Assembly (NCBI RefSeq): GCF_946476835.1
Contig: NZ_CAMKWA010000007.1
Span: forward strand, 58,388-122,387
Reading direction: 5' to 3'
DNA length: 64,000 nucleotides
From: an uncultured Neokomagataea sp.
Lineage (GTDB): Bacteria > Pseudomonadota > Alphaproteobacteria > Acetobacterales > Acetobacteraceae
A program made the position numbers and the translations under genes. The notes under the pieces were generated by a model. The model saw only the letters and a program-made list of their open reading frames with translations, ran no database searches and was not told the DNA's origin. This document shows, piece after piece, positions 45,421-54,891 of this stretch. Every line of letters begins with the position of its first letter. The stretch's first letter is position 1.

Positions 45421-48400
45421 ATGTCCTCCCGTCACAGACATGCGGCGCACTCTTATTATCACGATCTTATAGAGCATGGCCGCCGCTTTCGCGGTGGTGT
45501 GCATTTGCCTCGTCATTGGCATGTGGCGCGTTGGGTCTGCCTTGCGTTGATTTTGCCATGTGCGGTCTGTGCCGTGGTTGGCGCTGTATTGGCGTGGCGC
45601 TTAGCGCATGGCCCATTAGAGGTGACGCGGGTTTCGCATCTGTTGGGGCCGGTGCCTGTTGTGGGGGGGCGTGTACCGGGGCATCCAGCGGGGCAATTGG
45701 CGTGGGAGCGGTTATTCCTTCAGTGGCAGCCTGCGCGTGATGGTGTGCCAGCAGGTATTATGTTGGAAGCACATGGCCTGACTGTACGGGGGCTTGATGG
45801 GCGCGTTGCTGAAAGTGCGGGTGAGGTTGATACGGTTCTCTCTCTGGCACCGCTTTTGCATGGGGTCATTGCACCGCGACGGCTGCGGTTACAGCATACG
45901 CATATTGCTCTGCGCTCCATGCCGGGCGGAGCGTTGGAGTTGGATTTACCCCAGCAGGGTCATTCTGGCCGTGGGGTTCCTACGCAGTTAGATCGCCTAG
46001 GGGTGTTGGATATTCATGATGTCACCGTGTCGGTGGCGGGGTTATTGCCGGGGCAGATGGTGGCGCTGGGGCCGGTTGAAGCACATGGTATTTGTCGTGC
46101 CTTATCCGGTGGTGGCTGTGCGTGGGTTGGGCGTTGGGCTAGTACTTTGCATGTGGGTGAGGTCAGTTCAGACCTTCATGCGGAAGGTGTAAAGCAAGGC
46201 CAGATGGGGGCGTGGCATTTTGCGATGACGCCTATTGCTCCGTCGCCCATTGGATCACTGTTCCCGTTCGCGGGGCAATGGAAACTCCCTGTTTCTTTGG
46301 AAGGTGATGCGCTTTTAGTATCACGCGGCTTTGAAGCACGCCCGGCCCGTTTGGCGCTTACCGTACAGTTGGGTGATGGGCAAGTAGAGCAAGTGCAAGG
46401 GGACCCTATTCATGTGGTGAATGGGGGAGCGCATCTTGTTCTGGCTATGGATAAACCCGGTTTTTCAGGGGGTATTAAAGCTGAAATCACAGATGCAGCC
46501 ATCGCTGTGCAAGATAGCGTCGGTCATGTCACGCATGTGACGGCGGCAGGTGTGTTGATTGCGGATAATGTGCGCGACCCGGTGCATCTGGATGGGCAGG
46601 CACATGCGCAGATTGATGCACTCGATTTAGAGCATCTGGGGACGATTTGGCCTTTACGTTTTATCAAGGGCGCGCGGCAATGGGTGACGCGTAACCTAAC
46701 GTATGGTCAGGGGCATGCGTTGACGTTGGTGTCCCATGTTCATTCGGATCGTGGTTTGGATGGTTTGCGTCCGACGGTGATGGAGGGGCGCTTTGCGGCG
46801 GATGATGTGACCGTGAACTGGTTGCGGCCGGTTCCGCCTGCGGAGCATGTTGCGGCATCCTTGCATTTTGATGGGCCAGAGACATTGGTGATTGATTTTG
46901 CTCATGGGCAGCAAGTGACGTCGGCTGGGGTGGTAACAATCCCAGATGGGTCGGTGCGGATTGAGCATCTCTATGATCGTGGGCCACCAGCCACTATTGC
47001 TGTGCATGTGGCAGGGCCGGTCGCGGGGGTGCAGAATATTTTGTCGCATCCGCGTTTGCATCTTTTAGCAAAGCACCCTTTGCCGTTTACGGAGTACGCG
47101 GGTGCAATGGATGGTCATTTGATGTTGACGATGCCGTTGCTGCCAAATGTGCGCGATGATGCGATGCATGTGGGGGTGCAAGCATCTTTCCGGGATGTGG
47201 CATTGGGCCATGTGTTGTTGGGGCGGCGTTTGGATGGGGCAAAAGGCACGCTGCAAGCTGATGAAAACCGCTTGACGGTTAATGGTGCTGGTCGTCTCTC
47301 GGGCGTGCCTGTGCAGGCGCAGGTGTTAGAAGTTTTTCGGGCGGCCGGTGCGCAGAGTGTAATGCAAGACATTACGGCGCATGCGTTGTTTACGCCCCAG
47401 CAAGCGGTGCAGGCTGGGGTGAATATTCCCGGTTTTGTTGCGGGGCAGTCTGTTCTTCAAGCGCATTATATTCAGACGGCTGACCATCAGGCGGATATCC
47501 GCTTGGGATTGGATTTGGCACCTGCGAAGGTCGACTTGCCTATATGGTCGAAGCCTGTGGGGGATGCTGCACAGGTTTCAGCGCATATGGTGTTGTCTGG
47601 AAATGAAATGACAGTACTGGATGGTTTGCAGGCGCATGGGCAGGGTTTGGATGTCGCTGGCCGTGCGTTTACGGATCATGGACGTCTTAGCCGCGTGGTG
47701 TTGGAAGGCTTCCGTGTGGGGCGAACCTTGGGGGATGCTCAAGTTGATTTCCCAGAGGGTGAGGCGCCAATGCGGGTGCATGTGCATGCGGATCCCTTGG
47801 ATATTACACCGCTTTTAACACGGCTGAATGATCGTTCTGAGCATCATGCGGAATGTGCAAGCTGTACCGCGCGGCGAGAAGTGCATGATGGCTGGTCCGT
47901 CGTGCTTGAAGCGCCGCATGTTTATTACAGTGCGCGTGGTATGCTCTCGGGGGTACAGGCGCAGATGGAGCTACGTGATGGGCAGTTACGGTCTGCACGT
48001 TTTGCGATGGAAACGCCCAGCCGCGTACGTGGTGTTTTAGCGGATGCCGGGACGGAGCAGCCCTTGGTTTTGGATATTGATAACCTTGGTGGTTTGTTGA
48101 GTGGTCTTGGGTTGTTTGACCGAATTAGCGGCGGTGTGACCCATTTGGATGGGCGTTTTAAGAGTGGTGATCGTGTGTCCGGGAGTGCTGGGGTGGGGCT
48201 TGGGTTGCCGCCTTTCACCGGGCATGTGGATGTGGGGACGTTTGATGTTCTGAAGCCGCCTTTGGGGGTGACTGTGGCGTCAGATCTCTCGCCGTTGCAT
48301 TGGGCGAGCACGCGTGTGGACCGTTTCACGATTCAGCATTTTACCAGTAGTCTTGCTCTTTCGGATGGTCAGGTCATGCTGCGGGATGGGGCGATTGGTA

Positions 48401-48663
48401 ATACGGCACTGGGGGCAACGCTTGAGGGGCAGATCGGTGTTAATGATACGGCCCTTGTCTTGGATGGGACGATTGTTCCTTTGTTTGGGTTGAATGCGTT
48501 GCCGGGGCATTTGCCGGGCATAGGTCATTTGTTAAGCCCTGAAAAGAATGGTGGCTTATTGGCAGCTACCTTCCGTGTAGGTGGGCATTTATCGGATCCG
48601 GCTTTGACGATTAATCCTTTCTCGATGCTACTGCCGGGGGCACTGCGTAAGTTGGTGCATTAG
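45421..48663 (+). CDS. Large AsmA-like envelope protein (YhdP/DUF3971-like)
   Basis: A protein of about 1080 residues. A short cytoplasmic arm rich in His/Arg leads into one membrane helix (about 35-60), followed by a very long periplasmic region of repeated beta-strand units. Features of the YhdP group include the mid-region WPLRFIKGARQWVTRNL (in YhdP: W-x-P...-W...-G), and a C-terminal AsmA-like segment ending near LSPEKNGGLLAATFRVGG and ALTINPFSMLLPGALR. YhdP, TamB and AsmA proteins are thought to bridge the envelope and carry phospholipids to the outer membrane. A second AsmA protein lies at 52.3-54.9 kb. Start at ATG 45421 is tentative (TTG 45415 alternative). Confidence 0.82.
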   Translation: MSSRHRHAAHSYYHDLIEHGRRFRGGVHLPRHWHVARWVCLALILPCAVCAVVGAVLAWRLAHGPLEVTRVSHLLGPVPVVGGRVPGHPAGQLAWERLFLQWQPARDGVPAGIMLEAHGLTVRGLDGRVAESAGEVDTVLSLAPLLHGVIAPRRLRLQHTHIALRSMPGGALELDLPQQGHSGRGVPTQLDRLGVLDIHDVTVSVAGLLPGQMVALGPVEAHGICRALSGGGCAWVGRWASTLHVGEVSSDLHAEGVKQGQMGAWHFAMTPIAPSPIGSLFPFAGQWKLPVSLEGDALLVSRGFEARPARLALTVQLGDGQVEQVQGDPIHVVNGGAHLVLAMDKPGFSGGIKAEITDAAIAVQDSVGHVTHVTAAGVLIADNVRDPVHLDGQAHAQIDALDLEHLGTIWPLRFIKGARQWVTRNLTYGQGHALTLVSHVHSDRGLDGLRPTVMEGRFAADDVTVNWLRPVPPAEHVAASLHFDGPETLVIDFAHGQQVTSAGVVTIPDGSVRIEHLYDRGPPATIAVHVAGPVAGVQNILSHPRLHLLAKHPLPFTEYAGAMDGHLMLTMPLLPNVRDDAMHVGVQASFRDVALGHVLLGRRLDGAKGTLQADENRLTVNGAGRLSGVPVQAQVLEVFRAAGAQSVMQDITAHALFTPQQAVQAGVNIPGFVAGQSVLQAHYIQTADHQADIRLGLDLAPAKVDLPIWSKPVGDAAQVSAHMVLSGNEMTVLDGLQAHGQGLDVAGRAFTDHGRLSRVVLEGFRVGRTLGDAQVDFPEGEAPMRVHVHADPLDITPLLTRLNDRSEHHAECASCTARREVHDGWSVVLEAPHVYYSARGMLSGVQAQMELRDGQLRSARFAMETPSRVRGVLADAGTEQPLVLDIDNLGGLLSGLGLFDRISGGVTHLDGRFKSGDRVSGSAGVGLGLPPFTGHVDVGTFDVLKPPLGVTVASDLSPLHWASTRVDRFTIQHFTSSLALSDGQVMLRDGAIGNTALGATLEGQIGVNDTALVLDGTIVPLFGLNALPGHLPGIGHLLSPEKNGGLLAATFRVGGHLSDPALTINPFSMLLPGALRKLVH

Positions 48664-48740
48664 GGAAGTTGGATCAAATCCAATGGTTAATCCTCTAATG
48701 GTCAACGTTCGGGGGAGTGCCGTAAGACGGCACCAAAGAT

Positions 48741-48773
48741 GAATATATTAGATATTGCTAATATAATATATTC
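48741..48773. promoter_or_regulatory. AT-rich palindromic operator before the BigR-like gene
   Basis: GAATATATTA (48741-48750) and TAATATATTC (48764-48773) form a perfect 10-bp inverted repeat around a 13-base core that itself holds TTAG-N6-CTAA. It lies 35 bases before the regulator start. Members of the BigR/SqrR group bind AT-rich imperfect palindromes, so autoregulation is likely. Confidence 0.7.
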
Positions 48774-48807
48774 AGCCTAAGTTTCAGCTCGCCCTAATGA
48801 ACTGAAA

Positions 48808-49125
48808 ATGATGCTCAAACAGCCGATGGATCTTACGACATTTGAATATAAGGCTGGACAGGTCGCCAACACTTTGAAGGCGATCGGGAATACGCGTCGG
48901 CTGATGTTGTTATGTAAGCTGGTTGAGCATGACGAAATGACTGTCAGTGATCTCGCAGAGAGCGTAGGGCTGTCGCAATCGGCGTGCTCGCAGCATCTCG
49001 CGAAAATGCGTGATGAGGGCATCGTGAACTTCCGGCGTCAGAGTCAAACGCTTTGGTATGCCATTGCTGATTCTCGCGTGAAAACGCTTCTTTCCACTCT
49101 CTACCATCTTTACTGTCAGGGTTAA
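48808..49125 (+). CDS. ArsR-type persulfide-sensing repressor, BigR/SqrR/YgaV-like
   Basis: A 105-residue winged-helix repressor. The recognition helix region is VSDLAESVGLSQSACSQHLAKMR. The two cysteines of the BigR/SqrR dithiol switch are in place: C36 in LLCKLVE and C103 in LYHLYCQ; an extra Cys (C60) lies in the recognition helix. Related proteins form a tetrasulfide or disulfide in sulfide or oxidant stress and release DNA. The rhodanese-membrane protein gene follows by four bases, as in E. coli ygaV-ygaP. The start could also be ATG 48811 or 48826. Confidence 0.85.
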   Translation: MMLKQPMDLTTFEYKAGQVANTLKAIGNTRRLMLLCKLVEHDEMTVSDLAESVGLSQSACSQHLAKMRDEGIVNFRRQSQTLWYAIADSRVKTLLSTLYHLYCQG

Positions 49126-49129
49126 TACG

Positions 49130-49639
49130 ATGACGCTCGTGGCGCTTTCTCCTGCGGATGCCCGTGTTGCGGTTGATACCGGTGCACGCCTAATTGATAT
49201 TCGGGGTGCCGATGAATATGCGCGTGAACGCATCTCTGGTGCGGTGAATGTGCCGCTCAACCGAATAGGTGACCTTGCGTATGATAGGCGCCCGGTGATC
49301 TTCCATTGTAAGTCTGGGATGCGTACGGCTGCCAATGTAGCACAACTCGAGGCAGCTGCAGGTGGAGCGCCGGCGTATATCTTAGAAGGTGGTATCGATG
49401 CCTGGCGGCGGGTGGGACAACCTACTCTTAAAGATAGGGCGCAGCCGCTTGAAATTATGCGGCAGGTTCAAATCGTTGCGGGTTCACTCGTTTTGATTGG
49501 TGTATTGCTTGGCCTCTTTGTTGCGCCGGTTTTTTTTGGTTTATCGGCGTTTGTGGGGACGGGTTTGATATTCGCGGGTATTACCGGCTGGTGCGGTATG
49601 GCGAATGTGTTAGGCGCCATGCCGTGGAACCGACGCTAA
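49130..49639 (+). CDS. Membrane-bound rhodanese, YgaP-like
   Basis: A 169-residue protein with an N-terminal rhodanese domain (about 1-108) and a C-terminal DUF2892-like membrane part (two helices, about 119-160). The persulfide-carrying active-site Cys is C60 in FHCKSGMRT. It resembles E. coli YgaP, an inner-membrane sulfurtransferase. It is directly downstream of the BigR-like repressor and an AT-rich operator, so sulfide- or persulfide-induced expression is inferred. Confidence 0.9.
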   Translation: MTLVALSPADARVAVDTGARLIDIRGADEYARERISGAVNVPLNRIGDLAYDRRPVIFHCKSGMRTAANVAQLEAAAGGAPAYILEGGIDAWRRVGQPTLKDRAQPLEIMRQVQIVAGSLVLIGVLLGLFVAPVFFGLSAFVGTGLIFAGITGWCGMANVLGAMPWNRR

Positions 49640-49805
49640 AGGTGAACAACCTTAAAAATAGAGTGTTTATTGCCGTTCTGAGCATTGGTTGCTGAACGAT
49701 TTTCATCAATATATCTGGTCAAGGTTGTATGGACGTCTGCTGACACCAGTGGAAACAGCCTGAGGGCTATGTGCAGCAGTATGACGAAGAAAGAGGAACG
49801 TGGTG

Positions 49806-51233
49806 ATGTCTGACTTGTTCGGTGACATGCCCCCGGCTCAAGGAAAGAGCGCATCAGTTAAGGGGAATGCCGGGCCGGGCAGTCATAGTAATGGCAGTCA
49901 GGCAGGTGTTGTGCCGCCCCATGGTGGGATGCGGACGCCTATGCCTAATGCGCAGGCAGCACCACGGACGCAACCTTTAGCGGATCGTTTACGCCCTAAG
50001 CAGTTGGAAGACGTGTGTGGGCAGGATCATTTGCTAGGGGCGGAGGGTACGCTTACGCGGATGCTGGCGCGAGGGACATTGTCCAGCTTGATTCTGTGGG
50101 GTGGTCCAGGATGTGGAAAGACGACGATTGCGCGGCTTTTGGCTGGGCAAACGAACCTTGCTTTTTCGCAAATATCGGCTGTTTTTTCGGGTGTAGCGGA
50201 ACTGCGTAAGGCGTTTGATGAAGCAGAGCGCCGTCAGCAAATGACGGGGCGTGGCACGTTGTTATTTGTGGACGAAATCCATCGTTTTAACCGGGCGCAA
50301 CAGGATGGGTTTTTGCCTTTTGTTGAGCGTGGGACGGTGGTGTTGGTTGGCGCGACGACGGAAAATCCGTCTTTTGCGTTGAACTCAGCCTTGCTGTCAC
50401 GCTGCCAAGTATTGGTGTTGAATCGCTTAGATGATGCCAGTTTGGAAGGGCTGTTGACGCGTGCGGAAGCCGTGCTGGAGTGTGGCCTTCCGCTAGACCG
50501 GGAGGCGCGGGCGAGTATCCGGGCCATGGCGGATGGAGACGGGCGGTATTTGTTGAATATGGTTGAGCAGATTGCCGCATTAGGCGATGTGTCACCGCTG
50601 ACGCCGAAGGATTTGACCGGTCTGCTCGCACGGCGTGCAGTGCTGTATGATAAAGATCGGGAAGAGCATTATAATCTCATTTCAGCGCTGCATAAATCGC
50701 TGCGGGGAAGTGACCCGGATGCGGCTTTGTATTGGTTTGCGCGGATGCTCGAAGGGGGGGAAGACCCGCGTTATATTGCGCGGCGTTTAGCGCGTTTCGC
50801 GGCGGAAGATGTTGGGCAGGCTGATCCATCGGCACTCACTTTGGCCGTTGCTGCTTGGGAAAGTTTTGAGCGTTTGGGCTCTCCTGAAGGGGAGTTGGCA
50901 TTGGCGCAGTTGGTTGTGCATTTGGCAACGGCGCCGAAGTCGAACGCTGTGTATGCGGCGTATAAAGCGGCGCGGCGTTTGGCCCGTGATACGGGGAGTT
51001 TGATGCCTCCGGCGCATATTTTGAATGCGCCGACCAATTTGATGAAAGAGATTGGGTATGGGCAAGGTTATGAATATGATCATGATTCGGAGGGAGGCTT
51101 CTCCGGACAGAATTATTTCCCGGATGGCATGCCGCGCGCTGTGCTTTATCAGCCAACAGAGCGAGGATATGAAGGAAGATTGCGAAAACTTCTGGACAGC
51201 CGGGCCGCGAAAAGGGCATCCCGCGAGACATGA
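49806..51233 (+). CDS. rarA: Replication-associated recombination protein RarA (MgsA)
   Basis: A clamp-loader-like AAA+ ATPase of 475 residues that acts at stalled replication forks. Walker A is GGPGCGKTT (99-107) and Walker B is DEIH (156-159). The arginine finger and tetramerisation C-terminal regions (e.g. the HKSLRGSDPDAALYW stretch) are in order. The first 55 residues form a Gly/Pro/Ser-rich extension not common in the family. The ATG at 49806 follows AGAGGA; GTG codons at 49800 and 49803 are alternatives. The stop overlaps the pseudouridine synthase start (ATGA). Confidence 0.94.
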   Translation: MSDLFGDMPPAQGKSASVKGNAGPGSHSNGSQAGVVPPHGGMRTPMPNAQAAPRTQPLADRLRPKQLEDVCGQDHLLGAEGTLTRMLARGTLSSLILWGGPGCGKTTIARLLAGQTNLAFSQISAVFSGVAELRKAFDEAERRQQMTGRGTLLFVDEIHRFNRAQQDGFLPFVERGTVVLVGATTENPSFALNSALLSRCQVLVLNRLDDASLEGLLTRAEAVLECGLPLDREARASIRAMADGDGRYLLNMVEQIAALGDVSPLTPKDLTGLLARRAVLYDKDREEHYNLISALHKSLRGSDPDAALYWFARMLEGGEDPRYIARRLARFAAEDVGQADPSALTLAVAAWESFERLGSPEGELALAQLVVHLATAPKSNAVYAAYKAARRLARDTGSLMPPAHILNAPTNLMKEIGYGQGYEYDHDSEGGFSGQNYFPDGMPRAVLYQPTERGYEGRLRKLLDSRAAKRASRET

Positions 51234-52213
51234 GAGTTAGCAATCGTATCGTAACTGAAGATGAGGCCGATCTGCGCCTTGATCGTTGGTTCAGACGTCA
51301 TTACCCGAATTTGACGCAAGGCGCGCTGCAAAAGCTGTGCCGTACGGGACAAGTGCGCGTGGATGGTGGCCGTGTGCAGACCAATTCACGCCTGGTTCCG
51401 GGGCAGAATGTGCGTATCCCGCCTATGCCGGATGTAAGCCGCCCTGCGCCACCGCCACCGCCTGACCCGCATTTGGTGCGTGAAATTGAGAAAATGGTCA
51501 TTTATCGTGATGATCATTTGATGGTGCTGAACAAGCCATCTGGTCTGGCCACGCAAGGTGGTCCGGGAATCATGAAGCATGTCGACATGATGCTGGATGG
51601 TCTGCGCGGGGAAGATGGTGAGCGCCCGCGCTTGGTGCATCGTATTGACCGTGACACGTCAGGCTTGTTGTTGATTGCCCGTACGCCGGGTGTGGCGGCA
51701 AAATTGGCGGAAGCGTTCCGTGGCCGGGATGTGAAGAAGACGTATTGGGCGGTTGTCGTTGGGCGCCCGCAGCCAGCATCAGGCGTAATTGATCAGCCCT
51801 TGGCGAAGGTTGGCGCGGGCGGGGCGGCGCTGGTTGTACCAGTGGACCGTGGTGAAGAAGACGCGCAGTCTGCCAAGAGTGAATATGAGACGATTGATGC
51901 GGCAGGCAAGAAGATCACATGGCTTGCACTGTCCCCATTGACGGGGCGTACGCATCAATTGCGTGTGCATTGTGAATCTCTGGGTACGCCGATTTTGGGT
52001 GACCCGCGTTATGGTGGGAAAGCGGCGCACCCGGATGGGTTTTTGGACCAGTTGCATTTGCATGCACGTGAACTGGATATCCCGCATCCGGCAGGCGGGC
52101 GTTTGATCGTGACAGCAGCACTATCACCGCATATGCGGGAGACGTTTCGGATGATCGGTTTTGTGGCGGGTGATACACCAGCACCAAAACGCATCCGGGG
52201 TAAAAAGGCTTAA
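51230..52213 (+). CDS. RluC/RluD-family 23S rRNA pseudouridine synthase
   Basis: A 327-residue RNA-modifying enzyme. The N-terminal S4 domain (about 12-65) is followed by the catalytic domain with HRIDRDTSG (137-145), whose D140 is the catalytic aspartate. The GRTHQLRVH motif is later in the domain. It converts uridines in RNA to pseudouridine; sequence alone does not decide whether RluC or RluD sites are used. Its start is coupled to rarA by four bases. Confidence 0.93.
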   Translation: MRVSNRIVTEDEADLRLDRWFRRHYPNLTQGALQKLCRTGQVRVDGGRVQTNSRLVPGQNVRIPPMPDVSRPAPPPPPDPHLVREIEKMVIYRDDHLMVLNKPSGLATQGGPGIMKHVDMMLDGLRGEDGERPRLVHRIDRDTSGLLLIARTPGVAAKLAEAFRGRDVKKTYWAVVVGRPQPASGVIDQPLAKVGAGGAALVVPVDRGEEDAQSAKSEYETIDAAGKKITWLALSPLTGRTHQLRVHCESLGTPILGDPRYGGKAAHPDGFLDQLHLHARELDIPHPAGGRLIVTAALSPHMRETFRMIGFVAGDTPAPKRIRGKKA

Positions 52214-52249
52214 GCGTACTCTTAATCTGTTCTAAGGGGTGCGACTTTG

Positions 52250-52293
52250 AAAAAGGCACTGACCATGTGTGTAACGTGGTTCAGTGTCTTTTC
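52250..52293 (+). terminator. Hairpin with T-run after the pseudouridine synthase
   Basis: AAAAGGCACTGA-CCATG pairs with CGTGG-T-TCAGTGTCTTTT with one bulge and G-U pairs. The 3' arm ends in TTTT. It lies about 40 bases after the stop and 25 before AsmA. Confidence 0.6.
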
Positions 52294-52317
52294 GTATGGT
52301 GAGGGAAACGCTTCGGC

Positions 52318-54891
52318 ATGAGAAAGTTGGTTGCTGCCGTTATCGTGTTTGTGGTGTTGCTTGTTGGGGTGAGCATCGCGGCCAATATCCTGGTGGATCA
52401 AAAGGCCTTGCGCGCGCGTGTCGCGATTGCGCTGAAGCAGGAAACGGGGTTGGACCTAAAGGTCGAGCAATCAGCAGTTCAATTCTTGCCATGGCCCTCT
52501 ATTGTCGCTCAAAATGTGGTGTTGTCGCGGGCGGGGGATGTGCCGGTATTTCAGGCGCAGTCGTTGCATGCGGGTTTGTCTGTTCTCGCGCTTTTGCAGA
52601 GGGAAATCCGCTTTCAGGATTTTGTAGCGGATGGTGCGCGAATTTTTGTGCATCGGCGTGCAGATGGCCGTATGGACTGGATGACGCATGCACTGAACAG
52701 CCAAGAGGAAGAAGCGCCTCTGCCGGTCAATGGCTTTCAAGCGCGGCGTATTGAAGCGCATTGGGCGCTGGCATTGGATGCTTTGCACCTGACGAATAGT
52801 ACTGTGCAATGGGATGACCGCCGTTTAGGGGTGAGTGGCGGATTTGCAGTTCAAGCGTTGGATTTGGCTGGACTGCGGACCCCAAGCCCGTGGATTAATC
52901 TGGCAGGGCAGCATGCTGGTACGCCTTTTACGATCAAGGGGCATGTGAGCGCTTTAGGGGCGTTGTGGTCTAGTACTTCTTCTCATGGGGCGTCGTGGCC
53001 ATTTAGTTTGGCGGCTACTTTAGGGCCAGAAAGCCACCGTGATTGGTTAGAACTGGATGGCACCATGCAGGATCCGCGCCATTTGCAGGGTGTGACAGTT
53101 CATGTGCGGGGAGAGTGGCTGGATGTGCAGGATGCGCAGCAGTTATTTCCGCATGCAGGGTTGCCACATGTGCCAGCATTGGGCGGGGATGTGACACTGG
53201 CTGGTGGTGTGGACTGGGCTGCATTGCAGGCAGTGCAAAAGGGTGTTCGGCAAGGCTGGTGGCCAGTACCGGGTTTGACACCAACAGCGCTGCATCTTCA
53301 TGCAGGGTCTATGCCTGTGCGTGGTGTGGAATTGGGGCATGTGACGCTTGCGGCTGACGCGGCACAATCTCCACTGATGCTGGAAACGGATATTGAGTGG
53401 CGTGGCAATGATTGGCATGCGTCAGGTCAGGCCGGTACGTTAGGCGGTATGGTTGGCTTTGTACAAAGTGCGGGGCGTGGTTCTGCCGTGCCTGTGCAGG
53501 GAGAAATTCGCAGCCAGTCTTTATCCCTATCTGCGACGTTGAATGCACCGAATGCGGCACCGCCTGTGAATAGTCAGGATGCATTGGTGCTGACGTTGAA
53601 TGGTGCGGTGGGAGCGGCCTCTCAGCTTACAGTGCAGGGACATGCTGATCAGTTATCGACGCCGTGGGCTGTGTTGCATGGTGTAACGCTTGGTGGGCAG
53701 TTGGTGCTGGATGGGCAAGCTGTTTATGCCGTGAAGGGGTTGGATTTTGAGAGCAGAGAAGCCGCGCTGTCTGGGGATGTACGTTTGTCTTTTCCGGTGA
53801 ATGCGGTGCCTCAGATTAATGGCGCGTTGAGCGCTAAGCATTTGGATATAGACGCATTGAATCTGCTGACGGCGAGTGCTGCTATGCCTGCGCCATCAGC
53901 GTCAGAGCAAGCACCCCATCCGGTGACGGTGCCACAAGCTGTTTTAAAAACAGCTATGGCTGTAGAGCATCAGTCGACGGATGCGCCTGTTTTGGAAGAT
54001 CATGCGGCGGTCCCACCAGTCCCTAATTGGGTGACGCTGTTGCGTGCGCAGGATGCTGATATGGTTCTTTCTGCCGATCAACTGCATGTTGGTGGTGCAG
54101 AGTATACGGGCGTGTCAGGGCATGTGGTTTTAGCGGGTGGGCACGCCACTTTGAATACGTTGAAGGGGCAAGGTGCGGGCGTTACGCTGGGTGGTATAGT
54201 GGATGTGAATGCTTCGGGCTGGCCGGTGCAGATGCATGTTCAAGCGGCATCTCTCGTCTTGCCAGCGCGGTGGCTGCAAGAGGCCGTGTCGATGCCAGAA
54301 ATGATGCAAGGTGCGGTTCAATTGGTTGGTGACATCCATGGGCAGGGTCATGATGTGCAGAGCATGCGTGATGCTCTGGAGGGTGATCTTGGCCTATCCA
54401 TGGTAGATGGGCAGGTAAGTGGTGCGCTGTTGGCGCATTTGGCGGGGCCTCAGGCGGCGTCTTTCATAGGTTCAGGTCAGCATGGTTTGCGTTGTTTGGG
54501 AACGCATATGACGCTTGCTGATGGTAAAGTCATGGTGGAAAATTTAGGGCTGCAAGCCGGTAATGTGCAGGTTTCTGGCCAAGGTCAGATTGGCCTAGTG
54601 GCGCAAAATCTGACCTTGCATGTGCGGCCATCAGTGCAGTTGGCTGGAGCGGAGGCATCGGCTCCGCTTATGTTAGATGGGCCGTGGGCGCATGTAACAG
54701 TGCAGCCGGAACGTGATGCTGATGGGAACGCGCAATTGACCTTGGGTGGTGCGGCACCTGCCGAGGAAGATCCGTGTGTGGCATGGCTGGCAGCGGCGCG
54801 GAACGGTCAAACGGGTCCACAACCCGCAGCCGCGGCAAAGCGTCATAATCGAGCAAGTGATCTGCTGAAAGCATTAGGAGTGTGGCATTGA
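52318..54891 (+). CDS. AsmA family protein
   Basis: A protein of 857 residues with one N-terminal membrane helix (about 4-24) and a long periplasmic beta-rich region. The opening ALKQETGLDLKVEQSAVQFLPWPSIVAQNVVLS is typical of AsmA, and the C-terminal part (about 600-800) carries the AsmA_2-like LEGDLGLSMVDGQVSGALL block. Family members affect outer-membrane biogenesis and probably phospholipid movement. Its stop overlaps the ATP12 start (TTGA). With the YhdP-like gene it makes two AsmA-clan proteins within 10 kb. Confidence 0.88.
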   Translation: MRKLVAAVIVFVVLLVGVSIAANILVDQKALRARVAIALKQETGLDLKVEQSAVQFLPWPSIVAQNVVLSRAGDVPVFQAQSLHAGLSVLALLQREIRFQDFVADGARIFVHRRADGRMDWMTHALNSQEEEAPLPVNGFQARRIEAHWALALDALHLTNSTVQWDDRRLGVSGGFAVQALDLAGLRTPSPWINLAGQHAGTPFTIKGHVSALGALWSSTSSHGASWPFSLAATLGPESHRDWLELDGTMQDPRHLQGVTVHVRGEWLDVQDAQQLFPHAGLPHVPALGGDVTLAGGVDWAALQAVQKGVRQGWWPVPGLTPTALHLHAGSMPVRGVELGHVTLAADAAQSPLMLETDIEWRGNDWHASGQAGTLGGMVGFVQSAGRGSAVPVQGEIRSQSLSLSATLNAPNAAPPVNSQDALVLTLNGAVGAASQLTVQGHADQLSTPWAVLHGVTLGGQLVLDGQAVYAVKGLDFESREAALSGDVRLSFPVNAVPQINGALSAKHLDIDALNLLTASAAMPAPSASEQAPHPVTVPQAVLKTAMAVEHQSTDAPVLEDHAAVPPVPNWVTLLRAQDADMVLSADQLHVGGAEYTGVSGHVVLAGGHATLNTLKGQGAGVTLGGIVDVNASGWPVQMHVQAASLVLPARWLQEAVSMPEMMQGAVQLVGDIHGQGHDVQSMRDALEGDLGLSMVDGQVSGALLAHLAGPQAASFIGSGQHGLRCLGTHMTLADGKVMVENLGLQAGNVQVSGQGQIGLVAQNLTLHVRPSVQLAGAEASAPLMLDGPWAHVTVQPERDADGNAQLTLGGAAPAEEDPCVAWLAAARNGQTGPQPAAAAKRHNRASDLLKALGVWH

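Noticed and set aside
49636..49854. Minus-strand open frame before rarA
   Set aside because: It overlaps the rarA start, has no ribosome site and shows no recognisable pattern.
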